From contig JAICUV010000212.1 in NCBI GenBank assembly GCA_025935655.1, positions 1 through 6,029 of the forward strand: 6,029 bases of DNA. The letters run 5' to 3'. Source of the DNA: Chloroflexota bacterium. Its GTDB lineage: Bacteria > Chloroflexota > Limnocylindria > Limnocylindrales > CSP1-4. The notes under the pieces are model-generated. The model was not told where the DNA came from and did no database searches. It saw only the letters and a list, made by a program, of their open reading frames with translations. The stretch's first letter is position 1. Every line of letters begins with the position of its first letter. Made by a program: the position numbers and the translations under genes. Below are positions 1 to 6,029 of the stretch, in pieces.

Positions 1-1
1 C

Positions 2-208
2 TTCTACGGCGGCGGGTTCTACCCGTTCGGCCGGACCTGGGGCAGCAGCGGCGTCCCGCCGTCCAAGGAATGTCCGCTCGCGCCGCCGTCGCCGACCCCG
101 TGCGTGCCCGACTTCTTCACCTCCTGCCCGCCGCCGGAGTCGCCCGGACCGGGCAACGGCAACGGCAACGGGAGCGGTGGTCCCGGCAACGGGAACGGCA
201 ACCCGTAA
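2..208 (+). CDS. C-terminal end of an unidentified protein with a Pro/Cys stretch and Gly-Asn repeat tail (5' end outside window)
   Basis: An open frame enters from the left edge and stops at TAA (206-208), giving the last 68 residues of a protein. The visible part begins with an aromatic/glycine-rich stretch (FYGGGFYPFGRTWGSSG). A proline-rich section with three cysteines follows (KECPLAPPSPTPC, then TSCPPP). It ends in a low-complexity tail of Gly-Asn pairs. Cysteines in a Pro-rich, repeat-ended tail are commonest in exported or cell-surface proteins, for example C-terminal tails of penicillin-binding proteins, but no diagnostic domain lies in the window and I do not assign a function. The frame is supported by its clean GC3 pattern and by the in-frame hexamer repeat that ends just before the stop. 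It converges on mutS2 with only 21 bp between the stop codons (209-229). I see no convincing terminator there. Confidence 0.6.
   Translation, partial: FYGGGFYPFGRTWGSSGVPPSKECPLAPPSPTPCVPDFFTSCPPPESPGPGNGNGNGSGGPGNGNGNP
152..202 (+). repeat. GGCAAC hexamer tandem repeat encoding Gly-Asn pairs
   Basis: Three perfect GGCAAC units lie at 152-169. Imperfect units and spacers follow (GGGAGC at 170-175, GGCAAC at 185-190, GGGAAC at 191-196, GGCAAC at 197-202). The period equals two codons and stays in frame with the host gene, so changes in copy number would lengthen or shorten the Gly-Asn tail without a frameshift. The repeat ends one codon before the stop. Confidence 0.7.
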
Positions 209-229
209 CGGTCGTCCCCCGCGGGATCG

Positions 230-2665
230 CTAGAGGCGGACGATCGTCGCGCCGTCTCCGCCCTCGCCGCGTTCGCCCGGGCGGCAGCTCTTGACCAGCG
301 GGTGCCCCGCCAGCTGCTCGCGCACCGCGTCGCGGAGCGCCCCGGTCCCCAGCCCGTGGATGACCAGGACCTGCTCGAGGCCGGCCAGCGACGCGTCGTC
401 CAGGTAGCGCACGAGCGCGTCGAGGGCCTCGTCGACGCGGGCGCCGCGCAGGTCGAGCGAGGACGCCACGCTGCGCGCCCGGTTGAGCTGCAGGTTGCTG
501 ATGCTCGACCCGGCCGGGGTGCCGCCGGGAGCCGACGATCCCCTCCCCCGCGGCGAGCCGCCCCCGCCGCTCACCGTCTCGTTGACGGGCATGCCCGGCC
601 CGGCTCCCCCGCCGGCCGTCCCCACGGCCTCCTCGAGGTCGGAGACGGCGACGGTCACGCGCATGCCGCCGGCCTCGAGCGTCGCGCGGGTGCCGCCCTT
701 CTCGAGCGCGGCGATGCGGCCCTCCCAGCCGCCGGTCCGACTCCGCGCGCGGTCGCCGAGCCGCCACGTCCTCGGCACCACGACGGGCGGCGGCTCCTTG
801 GCGGGCCGGGCCTCCGGGATGCGCTCGAGTGTCTGCTCCGCCCGGGCGAGGGCGGCGTCGATCGCCGGGGCCGTGACCGTCTCGCGCTCCAGCCTGCGAC
901 GGACGCCGGCCACGTCGTCCTTCAGGCCCTCCACGAGGCGCTCCGCCTCGGCCCGGGCGGCCCGCACGGCCTCATCCCGCTCCCGGCGGGCCCGTCGCCG
1001 CTCCTCCTCCGCCGTGCGCAGGGCATCGGTCGCGCGCGCCTCCGCGGCCCGGGCGCGGTCCACCGACTCGGCGATCTCCCGTTCCTGCGTCTGGATCGAC
1101 GCGAGCGTCGCCTCGAACGCCGCCTGGTTCTCCGTGAGACGGCTGCGCGCGTCCGAGACGATGTCCTCGGGCAGCCCGAGCCGCTCCGCGATCGCGAACG
1201 CCTGCGAGCCGCCGGGGAGGCCGATCGTCAGGCGGTACGTGGGTGACAGCGTCTCGAGGTTGAACTCCACGTTGGCGTTGCGGGCCGCGGGCGTCTCGTG
1301 CGCGTAGACCTTGATCTCCGCGTAGTGCGTCGTGGCCGCGACGAGCGCACCCGACCGGATGAACCAGTCCAGCAGGGCCTGCGCCAGCGCGGACCCCTCC
1401 GTGGGATCGGTGCCCGCGCCCAGCTCGTCGAGGAGGACCAGCGTGCCGGGCCCGGCGTGCTCGACGATCCGGATGATCGAGCGCAGGTGCCCGGAGAACG
1501 TCGACAGCGACTGGGCGATCGACTGCTCGTCGCCGATGTCCGCGAAGACGTCGCGGAACACCGGCAGCATGGAACCCGCCTCCGCCGGGACGTGAAGGCC
1601 GGACTGGTGCATGAGCGACAGGAGCCCCAGCGTCCGCAGGGCGACCGTCTTGCCGCCGGTGTTGGGCCCCGTGATCACCAGCGCCGTGTAGCCGTCACCC
1701 AGCCGGATGTCGATGGGGACCACCCGTCCCGTCAGCCCGGGGTGGCGCGCAGAGAGCAGCACGACCTCCTCGTGCGGCGCGGGCGCCGCACGGATCCCGT
1801 CCATCTCCGCGGCCAGCTGCGCCTTGGCGACCCAGAAGTCGAACTGCGCGAGTGCCTCGAGCGTCTCGCTGAGCATCGTGCTGTTCGCGGCGACCAGCGC
1901 CGAGAGCTCGTCGAGGATGCGCCCCACCTCCTCGTCCACGGCCGCCTGGGCCTCGCGCCAGGCGTTGCCCAGCTCCACGACGACGAGCGGCTCCACGAAC
2001 AGCGTCTGGCCGCTCCCCGAGGCGTCGTGCACGATGCCCTTGACCCGCGACCGGGCGTCGGCGCGGACCGGCACGACGTAGCGGCCGTTGCGGAGCGTGA
2101 CGATGGGTTCCTGGAGCGCCCCGCCGAGCTCGGAGCCCACGAGCGTGTCGAGGCGGCGGCGGAGGCGGTCGTAGGCCACGCGGACCGCCCCGCGGAGCGG
2201 GCCCAGGCGAGGCGATGCGGTATCCAGGAGCTCGCCGACCGGGTCGAAGCTGCGCGTCAGGGTGCTGCGCAGGGCGGGCAGCGGGTGCACCCGGCGTCCC
2301 AGCTCGCGCAGCAGCGGACGCCGGTCCTCCGCGAGGTTCGTCGCGAGGCGGGCCGCCGCGTCGAGCGTCTCGGCGATCTCCAGGAACTGCGGTGGGTCGA
2401 GGCGCCCGCCGCGGGCCGCCCGGCCGATCCACGGCTCGATGTCGTGCGCCGCCCCGATGCCCACGCCCGCACGCTCCTGCAGGAGCTGCCGCGCCTGGTC
2501 GGTCTCGTCCAGGCCGCGCGCGACGATCACGGGATCCGGCGACGGCTCGAGGACCTCGGCGATCCGGCGAGAGGGGTCGAACGACGTCTTCTCGGCGAGG
2601 CGGGCCCGGACCTGCGGGAACTCGAGCAGGGCGATCGAGCGGGCGTCCATGCGCGTCTCGGTCAT
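230..2665 (-). CDS. mutS2: MutS2 family ATPase/endonuclease with C-terminal Smr domain
   Basis: This encodes MutS2, a cytoplasmic homodimeric ATPase. In different bacteria the family suppresses homologous recombination or rescues collided ribosomes; it does not do classical mismatch repair. With the ATG at 2665 the product is 811 residues, near family length. An N-terminal core/lever region carries the family block YVVPVRADARSRVKG (from about 196) and GQTLFVEP (to about 226). The ABC-type ATPase follows: Walker A GPNTGGKT (333-340), Walker B LVLLDELGAGTD (409-420) and the H-loop ATTHYAEIK (444-452). Next are a charged coiled coil (about 511-620), a small beta/KOW-like domain (about 634-680), a Gly/Ser/Pro-rich linker (about 681-735) and an Smr domain with LDLRG (737-741) and HGLGTGALR (770-778). 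All key motifs are intact. The start is chosen because ATG overlaps the mpg stop as ATGA. An in-frame extension to 2731 would run into mpg, and an internal ATG at 2650 (MDARSIALLEF) is the main alternative. The stop is TAG. Confidence 0.96.
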   Translation of the reverse strand: MTETRMDARSIALLEFPQVRARLAEKTSFDPSRRIAEVLEPSPDPVIVARGLDETDQARQLLQERAGVGIGAAHDIEPWIGRAARGGRLDPPQFLEIAETLDAAARLATNLAEDRRPLLRELGRRVHPLPALRSTLTRSFDPVGELLDTASPRLGPLRGAVRVAYDRLRRRLDTLVGSELGGALQEPIVTLRNGRYVVPVRADARSRVKGIVHDASGSGQTLFVEPLVVVELGNAWREAQAAVDEEVGRILDELSALVAANSTMLSETLEALAQFDFWVAKAQLAAEMDGIRAAPAPHEEVVLLSARHPGLTGRVVPIDIRLGDGYTALVITGPNTGGKTVALRTLGLLSLMHQSGLHVPAEAGSMLPVFRDVFADIGDEQSIAQSLSTFSGHLRSIIRIVEHAGPGTLVLLDELGAGTDPTEGSALAQALLDWFIRSGALVAATTHYAEIKVYAHETPAARNANVEFNLETLSPTYRLTIGLPGGSQAFAIAERLGLPEDIVSDARSRLTENQAAFEATLASIQTQEREIAESVDRARAAEARATDALRTAEEERRRARRERDEAVRAARAEAERLVEGLKDDVAGVRRRLERETVTAPAIDAALARAEQTLERIPEARPAKEPPPVVVPRTWRLGDRARSRTGGWEGRIAALEKGGTRATLEAGGMRVTVAVSDLEEAVGTAGGGAGPGMPVNETVSGGGGSPRGRGSSAPGGTPAGSSISNLQLNRARSVASSLDLRGARVDEALDALVRYLDDASLAGLEQVLVIHGLGTGALRDAVREQLAGHPLVKSCRPGERGEGGDGATIVRL

Positions 2666-3381
2666 CGCGCCCGCGGTCCGCTGAGCGACGGGCTCCCAGC
2701 GGCCACGAGCCGCCACGGGCGCGAGACCCACGGCTCGCCGGCGAACGCGATCCCGATCCGGGGCGTGGCGACGACCACGGGCTCCGGCTCGTCATCCGAG
2801 CGGCACTCGAGGCGCAGGGGCGAGGCGGGATCGCACAGGTCGAGGCCCGTGAACGTCCGGTCGATGCCGAACGCGGCCGCGACCAGCCCCGGGCCGGCGG
2901 CGAGCCGCTCCTCCGCGACCGGACGGTGGTGCGAGACGGGGCCGGCCGCGCGACGCCGGGACGGCGCGGCGGCCTCGCGCGCGGCGCGCATCGCGGGGAT
3001 GCCGGCGACGGGCTCGAGGGCGCGGATGAGGAGCGCGGCGGGGCGTCCCTCGTGCTCCGTCACGACGTTGAGACAGTGGTGCATGCCGTAGACAAGGTAC
3101 ACGTAGGCGACCCCGGCGGGCCCGAACATCACCCGGTTGCGAGCCGTCGGTCCCATGCGCGCGTGCGAGGCCCGGTCCTCGACCCCGACGTAGGCCTCGA
3201 CCTCCACGATCCGGCCCACCCGCCGCTCGAGCCCCGCCACGGGGTCGCGGACCAGTCGGGCGCCCAGGAGCGCACGCCCGGCCTCGACGGTGTCACCTTC
3301 GAGGGTGGCGCGGGGGATGGTTCGGGCCGGCTCCACGTCCGGCGCGGCCGATGGCGGGCGCGCGTCGCGCCGGTCCGTCAC
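2662..3381 (-). CDS. mpg: DNA-3-methyladenine glycosylase, AAG/MPG family
   Basis: This is a monofunctional base-excision-repair glycosylase that would remove alkylated or deaminated purines (3-methyladenine, 7-methylguanine, hypoxanthine) and leave an abasic site. The 239-residue product covers the whole AAG/MPG fold. The core motif IVEVEAYVG holds Glu62 and Tyr64, which align with human AAG Glu125 (activates the water) and Tyr127. His73 in ASHAR aligns with His136, Tyr95 in YVY with Tyr159, Tyr98 in VYGM with the intercalating Tyr162, Asn105 with Asn169, and Arg120 in LIRALEP with Arg182. The C-terminal blocks GPGLVAAAFGIDR and PRIGIAFAGEPW are also typical. An active enzyme is therefore expected. 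The start is GTG (3381-3379), sharing GTGA with the cvpA stop; no Shine-Dalgarno sequence is visible, which fits translational coupling. The first roughly 20 residues look unconserved, so a GTG at 3336 is possible. The TGA stop overlaps the mutS2 ATG. Confidence 0.95.
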   Translation of the reverse strand: MTDRRDARPPSAAPDVEPARTIPRATLEGDTVEAGRALLGARLVRDPVAGLERRVGRIVEVEAYVGVEDRASHARMGPTARNRVMFGPAGVAYVYLVYGMHHCLNVVTEHEGRPAALLIRALEPVAGIPAMRAAREAAAPSRRRAAGPVSHHRPVAEERLAAGPGLVAAAFGIDRTFTGLDLCDPASPLRLECRSDDEPEPVVVATPRIGIAFAGEPWVSRPWRLVAAGSPSLSGPRAR

Positions 3382-3977
3382 GTGAGGCCGTAGAGCGCCA
3401 TGACGTCGTCCGGGATCAGGAACGACACGAGGTTGAGGAAGTTCGGGATCACGGTCTGGTGGAGGATCATCCCGGTCTGGGACGTGTTGATCGCGTTCCA
3501 GAAGTCACGCAGGAACGGCAGCTCGTCCGCGTCCTTGGGGAGGTTCGTGTACAGGAAGTACTGGTCCAGGATGATGACGATGAACATCAGCAGCAGGCCG
3601 CCCTGGACGACGCCGAGGATGCCGCCCAGGATCTCGTCGAGCACCGGGTACTTCGCGAAGATCTCGGTCTTGCGGTAGGTCCCCTGGATCACCAGCGTGG
3701 ACGCCAAGACGCCGGCCACGAACAGCACCAGGTAGCCGATCATCACCGAGTACTCGGGCGGGTACTGCTGCCAGTTCCGGGCCAGGAAGTCGCCGAGGAT
3801 CGCGGCGTTGATCTGCATCGCCAGGAAGAACGAGAACACGATCGAGGCGATCCCGAGCAATCGCCGGACCGTCCCCTGGATGTAGCCGAGGACGAACATC
3901 CCGAACAGGAACAGGATGACCAGCAGGTCCACGACGTTGATCGACTGCAGCGTTGCGACGAAGTCCAAGTGATCCAC
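3378..3977 (-). CDS. cvpA: CvpA family integral membrane protein
   Basis: A small polytopic membrane protein of about 199 residues. Four hydrophobic segments are visible at about 15-33, 39-60, 76-98 and 117-139, with a basic turn (QGTVRRLLG) between the first two. The DLLVILFLFGMFVLGYIQG opening and the glycine-rich LDEILGGILGVVQGG before the fourth helix match the CvpA/colicin V production family layout. A tail of about 55 residues follows the last helix, probably extramembrane. The biochemical role of the family is not settled; E. coli CvpA is linked to colicin V export and envelope stress tolerance. The position upstream of mutS2 is the same as yshB in Bacillus, which supports the family call. 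The first in-frame start is GTG (3977), but a GAGG lies directly against it and would fit a TTG at 3968 better (196 residues, starting LDFVATLQ). The TGA stop overlaps the GTG start of mpg. It is likely the first gene of the cvpA-mpg-mutS2 unit. Confidence 0.85.
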   Translation of the reverse strand: MDHLDFVATLQSINVVDLLVILFLFGMFVLGYIQGTVRRLLGIASIVFSFFLAMQINAAILGDFLARNWQQYPPEYSVMIGYLVLFVAGVLASTLVIQGTYRKTEIFAKYPVLDEILGGILGVVQGGLLLMFIVIILDQYFLYTNLPKDADELPFLRDFWNAINTSQTGMILHQTVIPNFLNLVSFLIPDDVMALYGLT

Positions 3978-3981
3978 CCTC
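3974..3981 (-). promoter_or_regulatory. Shine-Dalgarno-like GAGGGTGG at the cvpA start
   Basis: On the minus strand GAGGGTGG spans 3981-3974. The GAGG part touches the annotated GTG (3977-3975), which is too close to serve it. It lies 9 nt from an in-frame TTG at 3968-3966, a normal spacing. The site therefore argues for translation starting at the TTG, three codons downstream. This is the only reasonable ribosome-binding site visible in the cvpA-mpg-mutS2 unit. Confidence 0.4.
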
Positions 3982-4021
3982 GTGACGCGGGCCCGCCCCG
4001 GTCGGCCCGATGCCCGCGCGA

Positions 4022-4051
4022 AGGGTAGCAGCGCGCCAGCGGGCGCCGCAA
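4022..4051 (-). promoter_or_regulatory. Candidate sigma-70-type promoter for cvpA-mpg-mutS2
   Basis: On the minus strand a TTGCGG (4051-4046) is followed, after an 18-nt spacer, by TACCCT (4027-4022). The latter fits TAnnnT and is preceded by TGC, an extended -10 feature. Transcription would begin near 4015, leaving a leader of about 40-50 nt that contains a GC hairpin (CGGGCC 4009-4004 pairing with GGCCCG 3993-3988). Both hexamers match the consensus only partly. The call rests on position in the sole intergenic gap and on the spacing, not on strong sequence. Confidence 0.33.
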
Positions 4052-4090
4052 TGCGTTCGGTCGCGGGCCGCGACGCAGTGGTGCGCGGGT

Positions 4091-4118
4091 GCGCCCGGAC
4101 GATCGACCTAGCGGGCGC
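4091..4118 (-). terminator. Possible weak hairpin downstream of pheT
   Basis: Four bases after the pheT stop, GCGCCCG (4118-4112) can pair perfectly with CGGGCGC (4097-4091) across a 14-nt loop. There is no T-tract after it, so it is not a standard intrinsic terminator. It could be a 3'-end stabilising structure, a leaky terminator, or chance in GC-rich DNA. Confidence 0.2.
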
Positions 4119-4121
4119 GCG

Positions 4122-6029
4122 TCAGGTGCGGATCCGGCCGCCGATCGAGGGCAGCGCCGCGACGGCGGCGGCGACGGCGGCCTCCACCTCCGGCTCGGTG
4201 AGCGTGCGGTCCGCCGCGCCCAGCCGGAGCCGGTACGCGAGGCTCTTCTCCTCCGGGGCGAGCGGGACACCGCGGTAGATGTCGAACAGCGCGACGCCGC
4301 GCAGCAGCTCGCCGGCGCTCGAGCGAAGCAGGTCCTCGACCGTCGCCGCCGGCGTCGTCTCCGCGACGACGATCGCCAGATCGCGGTCCACCTCGGGGAA
4401 GCGGCCGACGGCCGGTGCACGCTCCGGTGCGAGGCGCCCGCCCGCGAGGCCGTCCAGCGCGACCTCCGCGAGGATGACGCGGTGGGTCGTGCGCAGCTCC
4501 CACGCATCGACGACGTCGGGATGGAGCTCGCCCACGATCGCCTCGAGGCGTCCGGCGACCCGCGCACGCGCGGTCCGGCCGGGATGGAAGACCGGCTCCC
4601 CGGTCTCCGGGCTGTACGCGATCCTGCCCAGGCCCAGGCGGGCGACGAGGAGCTCGATGACCGCCTTGGCGTCGTCGAGATCGTACGGCCGCGGGGCGCG
4701 GTTCCAGGCCGGCGGTTCTGCCGACCCGACGAGCGCGAACCCGAGGCGCCACCACTCGCGCGGCTCACCGCCGGCGAGCGCGTAGCCCTTGCCGATCTCG
4801 AACACGGCGACGTCCGGCGTGCCGTGGCGGAGGTTCGTGCCCACGACGTCGAGCAGGCTGCCGAGGAGGTTCCGGCGCAGCAGGGAGTGGTCGCGGGAGA
4901 GCGGGTTACCCACGCCGATCGGGCTGCCGCCCGGCTGCGGCTCGTCCCCGACGGACGGGACCTCCCGGTGCATGACGAACCGCTCGAGGTGGCGCGGGCT
5001 CACGAGGGCCGTCGTGACCACCTCCGTGAGGCCGGCCCCGGCGAGCGTCTCGCGCACGAGCTCGCGCACCTCGAGCGGCGACGGCCGGAAGTGCGGCATC
5101 TCGGTGTCGGGCGTCACGGACGGGACGAGCTCGTAGCCGCGCACGCGGGCGATCTCCTCGGCCACGTCCGCCTCGATCGCGATGTCACGGCGCCAGGTCG
5201 GGACGATGGCCGTCAGCGCGGCAGCCGTGCCGGCCGGCACCACCAGGCTGTCCGGGCGAAGCGCGACGATCACCTGCGCGTCCGGGTCCGCGTCGATCGT
5301 CCGCACGCCCACCCGTGCGAGGAGCTCGCGCTGCTCGTCGGCCGGCAGCGCAGTGCCCAGCAGGCGGTTGATGCGCTCCGGGCGGAACGTGACGCGTGCC
5401 TGCTCGGGCTCGGCGGGCGCGGTGTCCACGCGCCCAGGGGCCACGACCCCGCCCGCCCACTCGGCGAGCAGCTGTGCCGTGCGGTCGGCGCCGATCCGCG
5501 CGAGGCGGACCTCCTGGCCCTTCTCGAACCGGGAGCTCGCCTCGGAGCGGAGCGCCAGCCGCTGCGCCGTCCGGCGGATGCTGACCGCGTCGAAGATGGC
5601 GGACTCGACGATCACGTCCGACGTGGCGTCCGAGACCTCGCTGTCCGCGCCGCCCATGACGCCGGCGATCCCGATGGGGCCCTCGGGGTCGGCGATGAGC
5701 AGCGTGTCCGCGCTCAGCTCGCGGACCACGTGATCGAGGGTCTCGAGCCGCTCGCCCTCGGCGGCGCGGCGGACGATGACCGTCGGGCGTCCGTCGGGGC
5801 CGGCGTGGACCGCCCCGGCATCGAACGTGTGGATCGGCTTGCCGAGCTCGAGCATGACGTAGTTGGACGCGTCCACGACGTTGCTGATCGGGCGCTGGCC
5901 CGCGGCGAGCAGCCGCATCTGGACGTGGTCGGGCGACGGGCCGACCGTCACGCCGCTCACCCAGCGGCCCACGAACCGGGTGCACAGGTCCGGGTCCCGG
6001 ACGTCGACGGCGAAGCGCGCCGATGCCTC
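4122..6029 (-). CDS. pheT: Phenylalanyl-tRNA synthetase beta subunit (5' end outside window)
   Basis: PheT is the beta chain of the (alpha-beta)2 cytoplasmic synthetase that charges tRNA-Phe. The last 635 residues are visible. The frame runs open to the right edge, so about 150 N-terminal residues (OB-type tRNA-binding region and start codon) are missing, as is the expected upstream pheS. The GTG at 5972 is internal. The B3/B4 editing domain fills about residues 1-205, with SNVVDASNYVMLELGKPIH, GIAGVMGGADSEVSD, VESAIF and SSRFEKG. B5 follows (about 212-298), beginning TFRPERINRLLG and ending PTWRRDIAIEADVAEEIARV, which includes the conserved acidic Mg-binding cluster. It carries an extra segment (see findings). 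The catalytically inactive synthetase-like core comes next, with GNPLSRDHSLLRRNLLGSLL and FEIGKGYAL. The FDX-ACB anticodon-binding domain ends the protein (about 541-634, RFPEVDRDLAIVV to GGRIRT). The stop is TGA. The 144-bp gap to cvpA suggests separate transcription downstream. Confidence 0.97.
   Translation of the reverse strand, partial: EASARFAVDVRDPDLCTRFVGRWVSGVTVGPSPDHVQMRLLAAGQRPISNVVDASNYVMLELGKPIHTFDAGAVHAGPDGRPTVIVRRAAEGERLETLDHVVRELSADTLLIADPEGPIGIAGVMGGADSEVSDATSDVIVESAIFDAVSIRRTAQRLALRSEASSRFEKGQEVRLARIGADRTAQLLAEWAGGVVAPGRVDTAPAEPEQARVTFRPERINRLLGTALPADEQRELLARVGVRTIDADPDAQVIVALRPDSLVVPAGTAAALTAIVPTWRRDIAIEADVAEEIARVRGYELVPSVTPDTEMPHFRPSPLEVRELVRETLAGAGLTEVVTTALVSPRHLERFVMHREVPSVGDEPQPGGSPIGVGNPLSRDHSLLRRNLLGSLLDVVGTNLRHGTPDVAVFEIGKGYALAGGEPREWWRLGFALVGSAEPPAWNRAPRPYDLDDAKAVIELLVARLGLGRIAYSPETGEPVFHPGRTARARVAGRLEAIVGELHPDVVDAWELRTTHRVILAEVALDGLAGGRLAPERAPAVGRFPEVDRDLAIVVAETTPAATVEDLLRSSAGELLRGVALFDIYRGVPLAPEEKSLAYRLRLGAADRTLTEPEVEAAVAAAVAALPSIGGRIRT

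Noticed and set aside
218..225. CCCGCGGG palindrome between the converging stop codons
   Set aside because: A perfect palindrome without loop or T-tract. It cannot form a terminator hairpin and is expected by chance in GC-rich DNA.
2666..2731. Upstream 22-codon extension of MutS2
   Set aside because: It is in frame but overlaps the 3' end of mpg, is not conserved-looking, and is made unnecessary by the ATGA overlap start at 2665.
1695..2795. Minus-strand 366-codon frame overlapping mutS2
   Set aside because: It is a shifted frame of mutS2 with Arg/Pro/Gly-rich composition and no motifs. The true frame there carries the mutS2 N-terminal and core sequence.
1298..3091. Long plus-strand open frame of 597 codons antisense to mutS2 and mpg
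   Set aside because: Its translation is Arg/Gly/Asp/Leu-rich low-complexity sequence with no recognisable domain. It exactly overlaps well-supported minus-strand genes. Such mirror frames are expected in GC-rich coding DNA where stop codons are rare.
3351..4028. Plus-strand 225-codon frame antisense to cvpA
   Set aside because: The His/Asp/Glu/Gln-rich translation is the antisense mirror of the hydrophobic codons of cvpA. The minus strand shows a credible four-helix membrane protein.
3743..4768. Minus-strand 341-codon frame spanning the pheT end, the gap and cvpA
   Set aside because: Ser/Arg-rich, out of frame with both conserved genes, and no family resemblance. It crosses the gap only because stop codons are scarce. 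A zapA or rnhC gene was looked for here and not found.
5185..5985. Minus-strand 266-codon frame within pheT
   Set aside because: Arg/Pro-rich shifted frame of pheT. The real frame holds the conserved B3/B4 and B5 motifs.
1..6029. Novel defence system, mobile element, CRISPR array or RNA gene
   Set aside because: Both strands are accounted for by conserved housekeeping genes with minimal spacing. I found no terminal inverted repeats, regularly spaced direct repeats, transposase-like or integrase-like frames, or tRNA-like cloverleafs.

Overview
This is a GC-rich bacterial chromosomal window made up almost entirely of housekeeping genes. GC is roughly two thirds or more by eye, with strong G/C at third codon positions and GTG starts. 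Four genes lie head-to-tail on the minus strand. In transcription order they are pheT (5' end cut by the right edge), a CvpA-family membrane protein, an AAG/MPG-type DNA glycosylase and mutS2. The left edge carries the last 68 codons of an unrelated plus-strand gene that converges on mutS2 with a 21-bp gap.

Layout from right to left. Positions 6029-4122 hold pheT, the phenylalanyl-tRNA synthetase beta subunit, lacking its N-terminal tRNA-binding region because of the window edge. Positions 4121-3978 are a 144-bp gap, the only real intergenic space; it contains a weak hairpin and a plausible promoter. Positions 3977-230 are a tightly packed cvpA-mpg-mutS2 transcription unit. Each junction is a 4-bp stop/start overlap (GTGA at 3381-3378, ATGA at 2665-2662), so the three genes are very probably co-transcribed and translationally coupled. 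Positions 2-208 hold the plus-strand gene end, whose product finishes in a Pro/Cys-containing stretch and a Gly-Asn repeat tail.

The gene order recalls the Bacillus-type neighbourhood pheS-pheT-(rnhC)-zapA-cvpA-polX-mutS2. Here zapA and rnhC are absent from the gap, and the slot between cvpA and mutS2 is filled by a base-excision-repair glycosylase instead of polX. High GC together with this Firmicutes-like order would fit a deep-branching high-GC lineage such as a Chloroflexota class. That assignment is an inference from order and composition, not a demonstrated match.

Functionally the window joins translation (PheT charging tRNA-Phe; MutS2, which in Bacillus acts on collided ribosomes) with DNA maintenance (MPG, and MutS2 in its anti-recombination role). 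I see no mobile element, CRISPR array, RNA gene or defence system. The most notable points are the MPG-for-PolX exchange, the double translational coupling, an insertion in the PheT B5 domain and the flexible tether in front of the MutS2 Smr domain.
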